DNA from: Tetraselmis striata
Lineage: Eukaryota; Chlorophyta; Chlorodendrophyceae; Chlorodendrales; Chlorodendraceae
Assembly: GCA_006384855.1 (NCBI GenBank)
Contig: VCJN01003190.1
Span: 62,001-126,000 of the forward strand
Length of the DNA stretch: 64,000 nucleotides
Direction: 5' to 3'
The notes under the pieces were generated by a model. That model was not told the origin of the DNA. It did not search any database and saw nothing but the letters and a program-made list of their open reading frames with translations. The stretch's first letter is position 1. Each line of letters begins with the position of its first letter. A program made the translations under genes and the position numbers. Below are positions 23,850 through 34,212 of the stretch, one piece after another.

Positions 23850-24773
23850 ATGTATATTATATTCGAGGCGACTATGCGGGGCGCATCACACGCCGCGGCG
23901 TGGGTCGGCGGAGCGGCGGGCGGCGGGAGCCCTAATGGCCGGGCAGTATCCACACCCACACCGGCACCGCCGCTCACCTCCGACGCGGATGAACCGCCTC
24001 CCAAAGGAAACATGCCGGTTGGTGGTAAGCGCATCAGGCGTGGGGTGCCGGTGCCGGTACCTGTGCGACGGAGCTGCCGCGTCAGGAACCGCACCGCAAC
24101 CGCAACCGCACCGCATGTGGAGCAACACCTGGCGGTGCCGGCCCCACCTATGTCTAGGGCCACCTCCTCACAACACCCCGCCACGACGGCGTCGGCCACC
24201 GCCGACGGCGCCGTTCCGGGGGGGGGGGGGGGGGGGGGGGACGCCTTGCCAGGCGACGATGATGCGCCTGATGCGCCGCGTCAGAAGGCGGAGGAGGCCG
24301 TGGTCGAGGCGACTGATAGGGCTGAGGGGGTTGTCGAGGCGAGCGAGGCTGCGCTCGCGCCACCCGCCCCGCAGCCACCTTCGGGACATGCCGACTTGCT
24401 TGTCGCCATGTTGACCGGAGCACTACGAGCTGTGGTGGGAGGCGGCCACATGCACTATCATGTGCGTGTCCTGGCCGGACGCCCGTCATGCGTGTACTGC
24501 GGCCAACGGACGGACTGGGAGTGTTGCTGCGACGGCACCCCGGCTTTGTGCGGCCCCAAGCACCCATGCATGGCGACCCATCAGCGGGCAGTCCCCTGCC
24601 CGACCACGGCCGCGGTGAGGGCGGAGTTCCGCCATGTCAGGGACGCGTTCCACGACGCGACTCGCGCCGCCGTGTGTGAGGCTTCCGAGAAGGCACGCGC
24701 GGCTGGTAGGGTGCGCAGGGTGAGGCGGCGGACGGCCCGGGAGATGAAGGAGAGCGAGACATGCCGTCAGTGA
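23850..24773 (+). CDS. Protein with piggyBac-type C-terminal Cys/His finger
   Basis: A 307-codon open frame, start uncertain. The first half is low complexity (Pro, Ala, a Gly run translated from a 23-nt G tract) with a basic segment RRSCRVRNRT. Residues about 205-250 hold CVYCGQRTDWECCCDG, then ALCGPKHPC and a His, the spacing of the cysteine-rich finger at the end of piggyBac transposases. A basic tail (GRVRRVRRRTAREMKES) follows. The DDE catalytic domain is not found upstream in this frame, so this could be a domesticated finger, a remnant, or the last exon of a gene whose earlier exons I do not recognise. It converges on the gene ending at 24996. Confidence 0.5.
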   Translation: MYIIFEATMRGASHAAAWVGGAAGGGSPNGRAVSTPTPAPPLTSDADEPPPKGNMPVGGKRIRRGVPVPVPVRRSCRVRNRTATATAPHVEQHLAVPAPPMSRATSSQHPATTASATADGAVPGGGGGGGDALPGDDDAPDAPRQKAEEAVVEATDRAEGVVEASEAALAPPAPQPPSGHADLLVAMLTGALRAVVGGGHMHYHVRVLAGRPSCVYCGQRTDWECCCDGTPALCGPKHPCMATHQRAVPCPTTAAVRAEFRHVRDAFHDATRAAVCEASEKARAAGRVRRVRRRTAREMKESETCRQ

Positions 24774-24995
24774 GGTCGGGCGCAATGTTATTGGGTGGGG
24801 CACACGGGCGTGTATCACTTGCACTTTGCGCGTACTGCTAGGTTACATCCAGGCGGCGTCACACTATGCAACCGGAAAGGCTGCGTTGCTACTGCAAACG
24901 ATGCTAAGCCTCACTCGGTAGCAACCGCTGCCCCGCCTATCCCACAGCCGCTGCCCCCCTCCCCCCCCCCCCCCCCCCCGCCTCCGCGCACCGTC

Positions 24996-27732
24996 CTACG
25001 ACCTCGCGTGGATCCCCGCCACCAGCAGCTCCCCGGCGTCGACGCCCAAGTCGGCAGCCTTCGCGGAGGACATGTCGGCAGGGGCCATGGGAACAGCCAC
25101 CTTGCGGATGCCCGGACCATCTAGTAGGACAAGGGCCTCCTCCCCGCCGGAGCCACCGCCGCCGCCCGGCACTCTCCACAAGTCCAAGCCCACGGCAGTG
25201 TGGGCTCGTTCCGGCGTCCACACCGTACACAATGTAGCCCGAATGGGCCGCGCGCTGGCACGGCTGTCGTCCGAGTCAGCCCCTGGCGGGGGCGGTGGCG
25301 TGGCAAGGTAGAAGTGTTGAGCTCGCGCGACCATGGTGGTGTACTTGGCGTCTTCGCGCTCCGCCAGCAGGTTTCTTGGCAGCTCCTCCTCGCTCTCCAG
25401 CTCCTCGGTGGTGTAGGGGGGTGGGTCGGCGTCGGGGACTTGCTTCAACATCTTGTACACAACGAAGGAGTTGTCTCTCGACGTCTCCCCGTCTTCACCC
25501 CCCCCCCCCCCGGTGAAGCCGGGGCTTGTCGCCGTTGCGAAGCGACGCCGCCTTGTAGGCCAGAAGCCCCCCAGCGCCACCGATGGGGGTCCACCCCGGC
25601 AGGACCGCACCCCGCCCCGCGAGTATGGGTGCATACGAGTGCGAGCCCTGCACCGTACGTCGGACGTCGTCCAGCAGCTTCTCCAAATGGTCGTTGATGT
25701 CCACCGCGTCCTCCCACGCAGCGGATGCGCTCCCAACCAACCGGATGGGCGTCTCCACGGCGCCGGGGCCAGCGTCGTCTAGGGCCATGTACCCCTGTGT
25801 GTGTGGGTGGGTCGCTGTGAGTGCGAGTGTGAGTGTGTGTGTGTGGGTGGGTGGGTATGGGTGCACGTGGCGGAGGAGGAAGCAAGAGGGGGGGGGGGGA
25901 CCTTCTTGTTGGGGTTGGGTTCCCGGTAGAGGCGATGCGCCTTCATGCGGTTGATCTGCTGCGCGAAAAGGTCATTGCCTTCAGGGACGGTTACCAAGCG
26001 AGCCTCCCCGTCCGCATCCACAGGGGGGTGCTCCTGGACAGCCGCCATAGCCTCCACAACCTGCCACGCTGACCGGGCGGGTGCGTGTGATTCCATACAA
26101 CCGCAGGTGAGTGGTGCCACCAGCACACATGCCGGGCCCTCTCACCTCTGAACGCAGAAGGTCCACAGTGTCACCGTCCTCGAAAACAGCGCGCCACTGG
26201 GTCGCCCCGCCGTAGTCCTCCAACACCCACTCGGTAACAACGCCGGTTATCACGCCGTAGTGCCATACTCCCCGGAACTTCTTGGCGATGACCTTCATGT
26301 AGAAGTCACCGAGATCGCCTTCCCGTATCACGCCCTCAACGGCGGCTTCCACGCCCGCCGGCGGCCACGCAGGCGCGTCGATGTCCATACCGTCTTCGCC
26401 AACGGGGTCCTCCCCCACGCCCATCACATCGTCCTCCTTCGAGCCGCCGTCGTCCGAGAACGGCGCCGGCGGGCCGTTTCCGACGGCTGCAGCTACTCCT
26501 GCTGCCGCCCCTGTTGCTGCTGCTGCTGCTGCCGCCCCTGCTTAAGGCTCCGCATCAAGAATCAATAAAAGATCGAATCATGGTGCACCAGACAGATCGT
26601 GAATCGCACCAAGAATCAATATTTAGGCGCGGAATTTACTGGTGCACCGATATTTATTGGGCTGTAATATTCGATGCACCGATATTTAGGCGCGGAATTT
26701 ACTGGTGCACCGATATTAAGGTACCGGTATTTACTGGTGCACCGATACTTCGGTGCCGACATTAACTGATGCACCAACATTTAACCGCATATTTTACCGA
26801 TGCACCAATATTTATCTGCGTAATTGAATCAACGACTGGTGCACCAAGAATCAACCGAGAATCAGCCACAGTGGGAGACATGTGTCATCGACGGCTTCGG
26901 TCGTGACGATGCTTAGAGAGGGTTGTACTCATTGATGATTCCCGCGGACGAAGGGGGAGGGCAGGGGCCGCAATCTTTTTCCCAAGTTGTATGGGATTGG
27001 TCCCATACATGCTTCTTAGTACTTAGCGCATCACACATGCTGCAGTAATGTGGTGTGCGTCCTGTCCACTTGATGCATGGATCAAAGTGTAATAATAATA
27101 TGATGATGAAAGCCCTTATGTAATAAAAACTCCTCGTACTTGTACGAGTAATCATAATCTGTTGATGTTAATTGAGGCTCATTTTCATCGCATGAACTTG
27201 ACACAATTTCCTTTCTTCCAGATTAACTTCAAATTCGCGGAGTAAAATCGATTAATACTGCATATATCACCTCTGGTGCACCAATATTTTCGCATAATTT
27301 TCTGGTGCACCAATATTTAGACACGGAATTTACTGGTGCACCGATATTTAGACACGGAATTTACTGGTGCACCGATATTTATGTGGTGGATTTACCGGTG
27401 CACCAATGTTTAGCAACCCAATTAAATCGATTAAAGATCGGATCAACTGGATCATGCACCAATTCTTGATCTTTTTTTTCCGTCATGCACCAATTCTTGA
27501 TATTTATCTCCTGAGGCTTGATGCGGAGCCCTACCCCTGCTGCTGCTGCTTGTACTAAGGCGGCCTTGCGGCGCAACTTAGCCGCACGCTTCAACGAGTG
27601 GCTACAGTTTGGGAATTTTAGGAAGTGCCGCTCTCGCGCCGTCTTATCACTACTGCCCGTCACCCAGCCATGCATGTGCTTGCAGTACACGCCATCCTGC
27701 GACACACTCGATGTCCATCCCTTTCCCGGCAT
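24996..27732 (-). CDS. Multi-exon gene with Tudor-like segment, split by a hAT-like element
   Basis: The start is placed at the ATG at 27732 (MPGKGWTSSVSQDGVYCKH). The first exon ends in a poly-Ala tract that is interrupted by the element at 26543-27533 and resumes after it in the same frame. Next comes an acidic stretch and a possible small beta-barrel reader segment (FRGVWHYGVITGVV, then WRAVFEDGDTVDLLRSEV), ending at a GTGAGA donor near 26146. Later exon-like pieces are about 25906-26070 (NDLFAQQINRMKAHRLYREP), 25520-25794, and 24996-25497 to the stop. Introns carry C/G runs. The reader-like segment resembles Tudor/PWWP-type folds by pattern only. Function unknown. Confidence 0.45.
26543..27533. 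mobile_element. hAT-like non-autonomous element (991 bp)
   Basis: The ends are inverted: TAAGGCTCCGCATCAAG at the left and, on the minus strand, TAGGGCTCCGCATCAAG at the right. They are flanked by a perfect 8-bp direct repeat CCCCTGCT at 26535-26542 and 27534-27541. An 8-bp target duplication with TAGGG-type ends fits the hAT superfamily. The interior is AT-rich, with no transposase, and carries many copies of GGTGCACCGATATTTA. Element plus one duplication is 999 bp, so the host frame is not shifted, but the element brings stops in that frame. Confidence 0.85.
26600..27470. repeat. GGTGCACC(G/A)ATATTT subterminal repeats inside the hAT-like element
   Basis: GGTGCACCGATATTTA or close variants occur more than ten times in two clusters (26580-26850 and 27260-27420). 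Arrays of short motifs near both ends are typical transposase-binding subterminal repeats in hAT elements. Confidence 0.7.
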
Positions 27733-28159
27733 GCCTGCTGCCGCGCGCGGGGGGCCGGGGGGGGGGGGGGGGGCGGGGGAGGGGGGACTGATGAGAGTTG
27801 GGGGTGGATGTAACCCACCACCGGCAGGCAGCAGAGATGCGAGTGCGCGGCTGTCCGCGCTTGGTTCAGCGGTGAGCGGCGGTGACCGTGAGGCGACCCC
27901 GTACTTCATGCGCGTGCTGGGGCGTTACACAATCATCAACAGTTAGGGCGGCTGCATTTAAACGCGCACCTACGAGCACCACCTACCGCCTACCACCTAC
28001 CGTAGCACCTACATCCGCCCACACCTCCGCCCGTCGTGCCGCACATCGCCGCACACGCGCGGGGTCAGCGATGTGCCGCGGAATAGTACAGGAGCGACTC
28101 CAACGGTACGCGGACTCGCATCTTCGCTCGCATCTCTCATCAGGGCGCCGTGGGCTGCG

Positions 28160-29900
28160 TTAAGCGCACCTCGCCGTCGCGCATCTCGACATGAGTGGTG
28201 ACACTCGCCCCGTTTCCCACCCGTTTCGTGTTTTCGTCCTTGTCTGCCAACGACCTCTAACACCTCATGCACGATCCGCAGCACCCGATGACCTCAGACT
28301 GCAAGGGAGGGGCAGGGACGAGAGCACGGTGAACATGCGGGCCTTCTTGGCCTCTGAAGGCCACCGGCTTGTGTACAACGAGATGCGGGGGATTTACAAC
28401 GAGTATGTCCAAGAAGCTCACCGGCAGATGCGAATCTCGTCGATGGTAAAATGGCGCGGGAAAAGCCCTCGTCATGGCAGACCCGGACTGCGGCTCGGGT
28501 CCTGCCAATGTCGACGGTGTGGCGGGGGGGGGGGGGGGGGGGGGGCTGCTCCTCATCATCTTTCTCAATTGCTGCGCGCCACTCACTGCCGTCAGGAGGG
28601 GACGAGATGTGACAATTGTCGACGCCTTGAAGTTGGTCGTCGGGCGAGATTCGGCGACTTTAAGGGCGCATCTCTCGGAGCACCTCGGCAACCAACGTGG
28701 GCTCGTGTATGCGAGACAGCGAGAACCATGGCGGCGGCTAGAGATGCGGCACTGGAAGCCGGAGGCCCACATTGGGGACGACGGGTACGTCCTCGCGGAC
28801 GTCAAAGCAGCGGTGGCTGAGGCCACCGCTGGCACGACCGACGAGCAAGAGATGCGGAGGGTGGAGAGAATTTAAAGGTAGAGGGTGGGATTACCCGCAT
28901 CTCCGCAGTGGGGGCATATGAGCGCTCGCATCTCTCGCGTACAAACCCGTGTACTGTCGCTCCTAGCTCTTGTAACGCTGCCCTGTGCAAGGATCCCTTT
29001 GTCGTTGTCACATCGCCTTGGTTCACTCACCTGAATTTGCTCCTACCGCTGCTGGCGACCTACAAGGCGGAAATATGTTGCGTGCAGATTCCGAGCACCT
29101 ACTTGACGCAAGGGCCCCGCCCGCAAATGAACTGCCTCCGCAGTCTGTTGAAAGCGGGTCGTGTACTTCTCATCGGGTCAAAGCACCCAAGAAACCCCGA
29201 CACCTACAGACGCGCCTTGTGGTTGGTCATCGGAAGAGATTCAGCGACTTTAAGGGCGCATCTCTCGGAGCACCTCGGCAACCAACGTGGGTTCGTGTAT
29301 GCGAGACGGCGAGAACCATGACGGCGGCGAAAGAGATGTGGCATTGGAACCCGGAGGCCCACATTGGGGACGACGGGTACGTCCTCGCGGACGGCAAAGC
29401 AGCGGTGGCTGAGGCCACCGCTGGCACGACCGACGAGCAAGAGATGCGGAGGGTGGAGAGAAGGTAGAGGGTGGGATTACCCGCATCTCCGCAGTGGGGG
29501 CATATGAGCGCTCGCATCTCTCGCGTACAAACCCGTGTACTGTCGCTCCTAGCTCTTGTAACGCTGCCCTAGGCAAGGAGCCCTTTGTCGTTGTCACATC
29601 GCCTTGGTTCACTCACCTGAATTTGCTCCTACCGCTGCTGCCGGCCTCCAAGGCGGAAATCTGTTGCGTGCAGATTTCGAGCACCTACTTGACGCAATGG
29701 TACCTCCCGCGAATGGTCTACCTCCACAACCTGTTGACAGCGGGTCGTGTACTTTTCATCGCGTCAAAGCACCCAAGAAACCCCGAAACCAACGGACGCG
29801 CCTTGTGGTTGGTCGTCGGAAGAGATTCGGCGACTTTAAGGGCGCATCTCTCGGAGCACCTCGGCAAGCAACGCGGGTTCGTGTCTGGTCCGTGACAAGG
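28160..29900 (+). repeat. 588-bp tandem repeat, just over two copies, with ORF fragments
   Basis: The block starting TTGGTCGTCGGGCGAGATTC at 28634 recurs at about 29223 and 29811. Each unit encodes the same peptide patterns, such as RFGDFKGASLGAPRQPTW and AVAEATAGTTDEQEMRRVER. Upstream (28340-28480) another open stretch contains RLVYNEMRGIYNEYVQEAHR. Copies are about 95% alike by eye. I do not recognise a protein family. The fragments may be a duplicated internal part of one gene or element. Confidence 0.6.
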
Positions 29901-30049
29901 GATTCATGCAGCTTGAAATTCGCTGCCATAGCTCCCTGGACAATACCTCATTAATCATAGTCAACGATCATAACAAATCATTCTCAACCGCAGATACAAG
30001 TTGAATCTACTCATGTCCGTCGATTTCACAAACCGCACTTCCTTTGCTA

Positions 30050-30182
30050 GCGCGGCCGGGGCAGCGGGGCGCCAACGCGCCGCGGCCGGCGCAGCGGGGC
30101 GCCAACGCGCCGCGGCCGGCGCAGCGGGGCGCCAACGCGCCGCGGCCGGGGCAGCGGGGCGCCAACGCGCCGCGGCCGGCAC
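30050..30182. repeat. 30-bp GC-rich minisatellite
   Basis: About 4.3 copies of a 30-bp unit containing GGGGCGCCAACGCGCCGCGG. The unit is itself palindromic around GGCGCC and CGCCGCGG and encodes a 10-residue Ala/Gly/Arg repeat in either strand. No gene contains it. Confidence 0.9.
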
Positions 30183-30189
30183 ATGTTGG

Positions 30190-31490
30190 TGATTCATGCA
30201 GCCCCGCATACTAAATGGTTTGCAGCCATCAAGGCAATCAAAGCATGCTTAAAGGCAGCATCTGCGGTGCAGCGCTGCAGCAATCTGCGGCGTGCCGCCA
30301 GCAAATATCAGGTAATAGCCCTACTGCCTTGCAGTCCGTATAGTATCGTCAAGCCGGTGCGTGTTCATATCCCTTCTATGCCATGCAGCCCCGCATACTA
30401 ATAAATGGTTTGCAGCCATCCAGGCAATTAAAGCATGCCTTAAGGCAGCATCTTCGGTGCAGCGCTGCAGCAATCTGCGGCGTGCCGCCAGCAAATATCA
30501 AGTATTAGCCCTACTGCCTTGCAGTCCGTATAGTATCGTCAAGCCGGTGCGTGTTCATATCCCTGCTATGCCATGCAGCCCCGCATACTGATAAATGGTT
30601 TGCAGCCATCTAGGCAATTAAAGCATGCCTTAAGGCAGCATCTGCGGTGCAGCGGTGCAGCAATCTGCGGCGTGCCGCCAACAAATATCAAGTATTAGCC
30701 CTATTGCTTTGCAAATTGCATAGTATCGTCAAGCCGGTGCGTGTTCACATCCCTTTCATGCCTTGCAGCCCCGCATACGAAATGGTTTGCAGCCATCTAG
30801 GCAATTAAAGCATGCCTTAAGGCAGCATCTGCGGTGCAGTGCTGCAGCAATCTGCGGTGTGCCGCCAGCAAATATCAGGTATTAGCCCTATTGCTTTGCA
30901 GTCCGTATAGTATTGTCAAGCAAGTGCGTGTTCACATCCCTTCTATGCCATGCAACCCCGCATACGAAATGGTTAGCAGCCATCTACGCAATTGAAAAAT
31001 GCCATAAGGCAGCATCTGCGGTGCAGCGCTGCAACAATCTGCGGCGTGCCGCGAGCAAATTTCAAGTATTAGCCCTACTGCCTTGCAAACTGCATAGTAT
31101 CGTCAAGCCGGTGCGTGTTCACATCCCTTTCATGCCATGCAGCCCCGCATACGAAATGATTTGCAGCCATCTAGGCAATTAAAGCATGCTTAAGGGCAGC
31201 ATCTGCGGTGCAGCGCTGCAGCAATTTGCGGTGTGCCGCCAACAAATATTAGGTATTAGCCCTACTGCCTTGCAATCTGTATAGTATTGTCAAGCAGGTG
31301 CGTGTTCACATCCCTTCTATGCCATGCAGCCCCGCATACGAAATGGTTTGCAGCCATCTAGGCAATTAAAGCATGTCTTAAGGCAACATCTGCGGTGCAG
31401 CGCTGCAGCAATATGCGGCGTGCCGCAAGCAAATATCAGGCATTAGTGGTACTGCCTTGCAATCTGTATACTATTGTAAAACTTATGGGC
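30190..31490. repeat. 188-bp tandem repeat, about seven copies
   Basis: The anchor GCAGCCCCGCATAC recurs near 30198, 30384, 30574, 30765, 30951, 31139 and 31327, a spacing of about 188 bp. Units differ by roughly 5-10%, so this array is older than the 368-bp satellite. Each unit has several GCAG or GCAGCGCTGCAGC-type palindromes. It begins directly after the 30-bp minisatellite. Confidence 0.9.
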
Positions 31491-31499
31491 AATTAAATC

Positions 31500-32345
31500 C
31501 CCTTTTTGTCATAGAAATCCTCATACTGAAAGCTTGCCGAGCCAGCTCTTTACCCCCCACCGTCTTGGTCCACGACCGCTACTACCAGGTCGTAGCGGCG
31601 CCGCGTCAGGCTGGCGGGTCCTCTAAGCCCGCATCTCAACCACCGCCACCGGGGTCCGGCGGAGATGGCTCCCAAAACGGCGCTGCAGCAGGTCTCTTGA
31701 TAGAGCTTCGAGCAGCTCCGCCCCTCCCCCGAGCAGGCTTGGTCCCTCGGAGACTGCCAAGTCGCCGAGTGAGCCTCAGCCTTCGAGTGCGACGAAGTGC
31801 CCGCACGGTGCGTTGAGCACGGGAGGCAAGAGCAGCTTGTCGCCCATTAAGCTGCGCAAGAAGCATTACAAGAAGCGCGGGCCGAGTCGTCCTTCAAGAT
31901 GGCGATAGAGTTGGAGGACGACGACCCTTCCATGCGCCTAAGCCGAAACGCGAAGCCACGTCAAGCCGTCAAGCGCCTTCGGGTGCCGCTGGTGGGAGTC
32001 GCAGGGCCACATCTTCACGTGGCGGTGCCGCATCTCCGCCTCTCCGACCCGCATCTCCGCCTAAGGAGCCCTCATCTCTGGACGCGAAGCCCGCACCGCC
32101 GCTTGCGCCGACATCTCGCCCCAACGCCGCGTCGCTGTCAGCTGGGTTCAGAGGTAGCATCTCGTTGCGACGAACACAATCTCTGAGGTCGGCGATAGAC
32201 TCGTAGGCCCGGGGCGTCTTCTTTGCGCGAGTGAGGCTCGATTTCCAGGCTCGAAACGCCAGTCGCCACGCCCTCGCGTCCGCAATCTTCCAAGGTGAGG
32301 CGGATAGTACTTTACGCGACTGAGGGCGCGAAGAGGACACGCCGA
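31500..32345 (-). CDS. Possible gene fragment, unknown
   Basis: The minus-strand stretch 31969-32340 includes ARAWRLAFRAWKSSLTRAKK and an Arg-rich continuation, and reads more like protein than the overlapping plus-strand frames, which are repeats of PHLRL. There is no domain, start or partner exon that I trust. The stretch could be part of a degraded element. Confidence 0.25.
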
Positions 32346-32776
32346 TGTGCCATTTTTAGTACTCTCGTATAGTATTGCATTGCACCTGAAATGTGACCGA
32401 AAAATGGGTACATATCCCAGCCTAAGCGATCACGTAGGGGGCACATTTTTGAGTCCAGGAATTGGACCGTTTTGACTCAAAAATGTGCCCTGTACCCCCC
32501 ACAGTAGTAGATTCTAAGTCGCCGCTTCGGTGTCTCTTACTGTGGTACAACGCGCTTCGTTCGGTACCGTACAACGAATGGCCCGTACATGTAGGTAACG
32601 CGCCAAATCTCGGTCGCCTCTCCGCAGCTCCCATCTCGCGCCATCGTCGCGTTGGCCGTCGTCGAGTCGTCTGTCTCGTCAGCATGCAGCAGGGTCTCCT
32701 TTGCCATGCCGCGGTTCAAAGGCACGCCGGCCCGCCGACCACCTCGTGCTCAGCGAAACGGCATGAGCACACGTAA

Positions 32777-32780
<4 letters not shown>

Positions 32781-32864
<84 letters not shown>
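32781..32864. repeat. (AT)42 microsatellite
   Basis: An uninterrupted 84-bp AT dinucleotide tract. On a single strand it can fold fully on itself, and it is the longest dinucleotide tract in the window. Confidence 0.97.
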
Positions 32865-32867
<3 letters not shown>

Positions 32868-32999
32868 TCCATATGCATGTTCGGAGGTCCATGTGCTGTC
32901 ATGCTTGCCGCTAGGTATTAGTGACTCAATAGGTGCTGCTATGCCCACACCACATACAGTATATATAGTGCTTTGAAGGGGGTTCATGCGCGGTGTTCA

Positions 33000-33130
33000 A
33001 CCTGAATACCTGAATACCTTAACTGAAGCGTCTTCATGCTGAATTCAGGCATGAATTCAGGCCTGAACTCAGCCTGAAGACCGTTCAGCTGAATTTAGCC
33101 TGAAGTGCCTGAATTCAGTTCAGGCTGAAC
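33000..33130. repeat. Cluster of CTGAATTCAGG palindromes
   Basis: About ten variants of CTGAATTCAG(G) and CTGAA(T/C/G) lie within 130 bp on both strands. Many pairs can form short hairpins. The meaning is unknown. It lies just left of the 24-nt G run (33201-33224). Confidence 0.7.
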
Positions 33131-33719
33131 AAAATACCTCTGGGGGGGTTTCATGGCAACCCTGCTCCAGACCATCTCGTTAGATCTTTTGGGAGGGGGC
33201 GGGGGGGGGGGGGGGGGGGGGGGGTTACCGCTCATGGCGCCCGTAACCGATGCGTGTTGGTGGGATCCCAACATGCGTGGGTGAGAGGGTTGTGAGAGAA
33301 TGCCGCGTGGGAGGTGACTACCAGTACGCCTTTCCTTTATCGTAACAAGAAAACCGTTGAAGATTTCAGTACATTGTGCAGTAGTAAACTACTCGTATTC
33401 GGTACCACTACTCGCAAAACGGCCCATTCAAGTGGGACCGAATATGAGCTCGCAGAACGCCCCAAAACGACTCGCAAACGGTACTTTTCTCCCTTCCAGC
33501 ATCGTGGATTCGTGGCGTCCGGCAGGCGCAGGCAGGAAAGCATGGTCGGATAGCTACCGCAAAGGATAACATATACCATTACATATTATAGTAGTGAAGC
33601 AACCTATTTTGTATCAAGGCACGCGCTGCATTGTGACTAGGGTTTATGGTCAACAATAGGATTGATAGCTAAGCTTAATACCGGTTGGTTAATGTGTGCC
33701 ATCAAAATGGGATAGAAAT

Positions 33720-34185
33720 TCCGTCCAAGCTGGGACAAAACATAAGGGTGAGGGGAACGTGATGGTTACAAGCAGCTTGTGCCGTCGGGGGCTGAAAATC
33801 CGTCCAAGCTAGGACAAAACATAGGGGTAACTGGAACGTGTTGGTTACAAGTAGTTTGTGCCGTCGGGGGCTAACAGTAATGCAACCTATTTTGCACCGA
33901 GGAACGCGGTGCATTGTGGTTAGGTCTAAATTAGGGTTTGGGGGCAGCAGCGGGATTGAAAGCTATTATGAATGCCGGTTGGTTCATTTTGTGCCAAGTC
34001 GGGGAAACCAATTCCGTCCAAACAGGGACAAATCAAAAGAGTGAAGGAAACGGGATGGTTACAAGAAGTTTGCGCCATCGGGGGCTGAAACTCTGTCCAA
34101 ACTGGGACAAAAAAAAGGGTGGGGGACGTGATGGCTACAAGTAGTTTGTCCCGTCGGGGGCTCCGTCAACTCCGGGACAAAACAT
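33720..34185. repeat. Subterminal repeats with CCGTCCAAGCTGGGACAAAA
   Basis: Four to five imperfect copies of a roughly 80-bp unit containing CCGTCCAA-C-GGGACAAAA and TGCCGTCGGGGGCT lie between the candidate left end and the 3' end of the methyltransferase-like gene. The same sequence begins the second copy at 44750. Possible transposase-binding array. Confidence 0.65.
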
Positions 34186-34212
34186 ATGAGCGGCTAATTT
34201 TGCGGAATTGTA

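Noticed and set aside
32679-32921. Open frames of alternating Ile-Tyr
   Set aside because: They are translations of the (AT)42 microsatellite.
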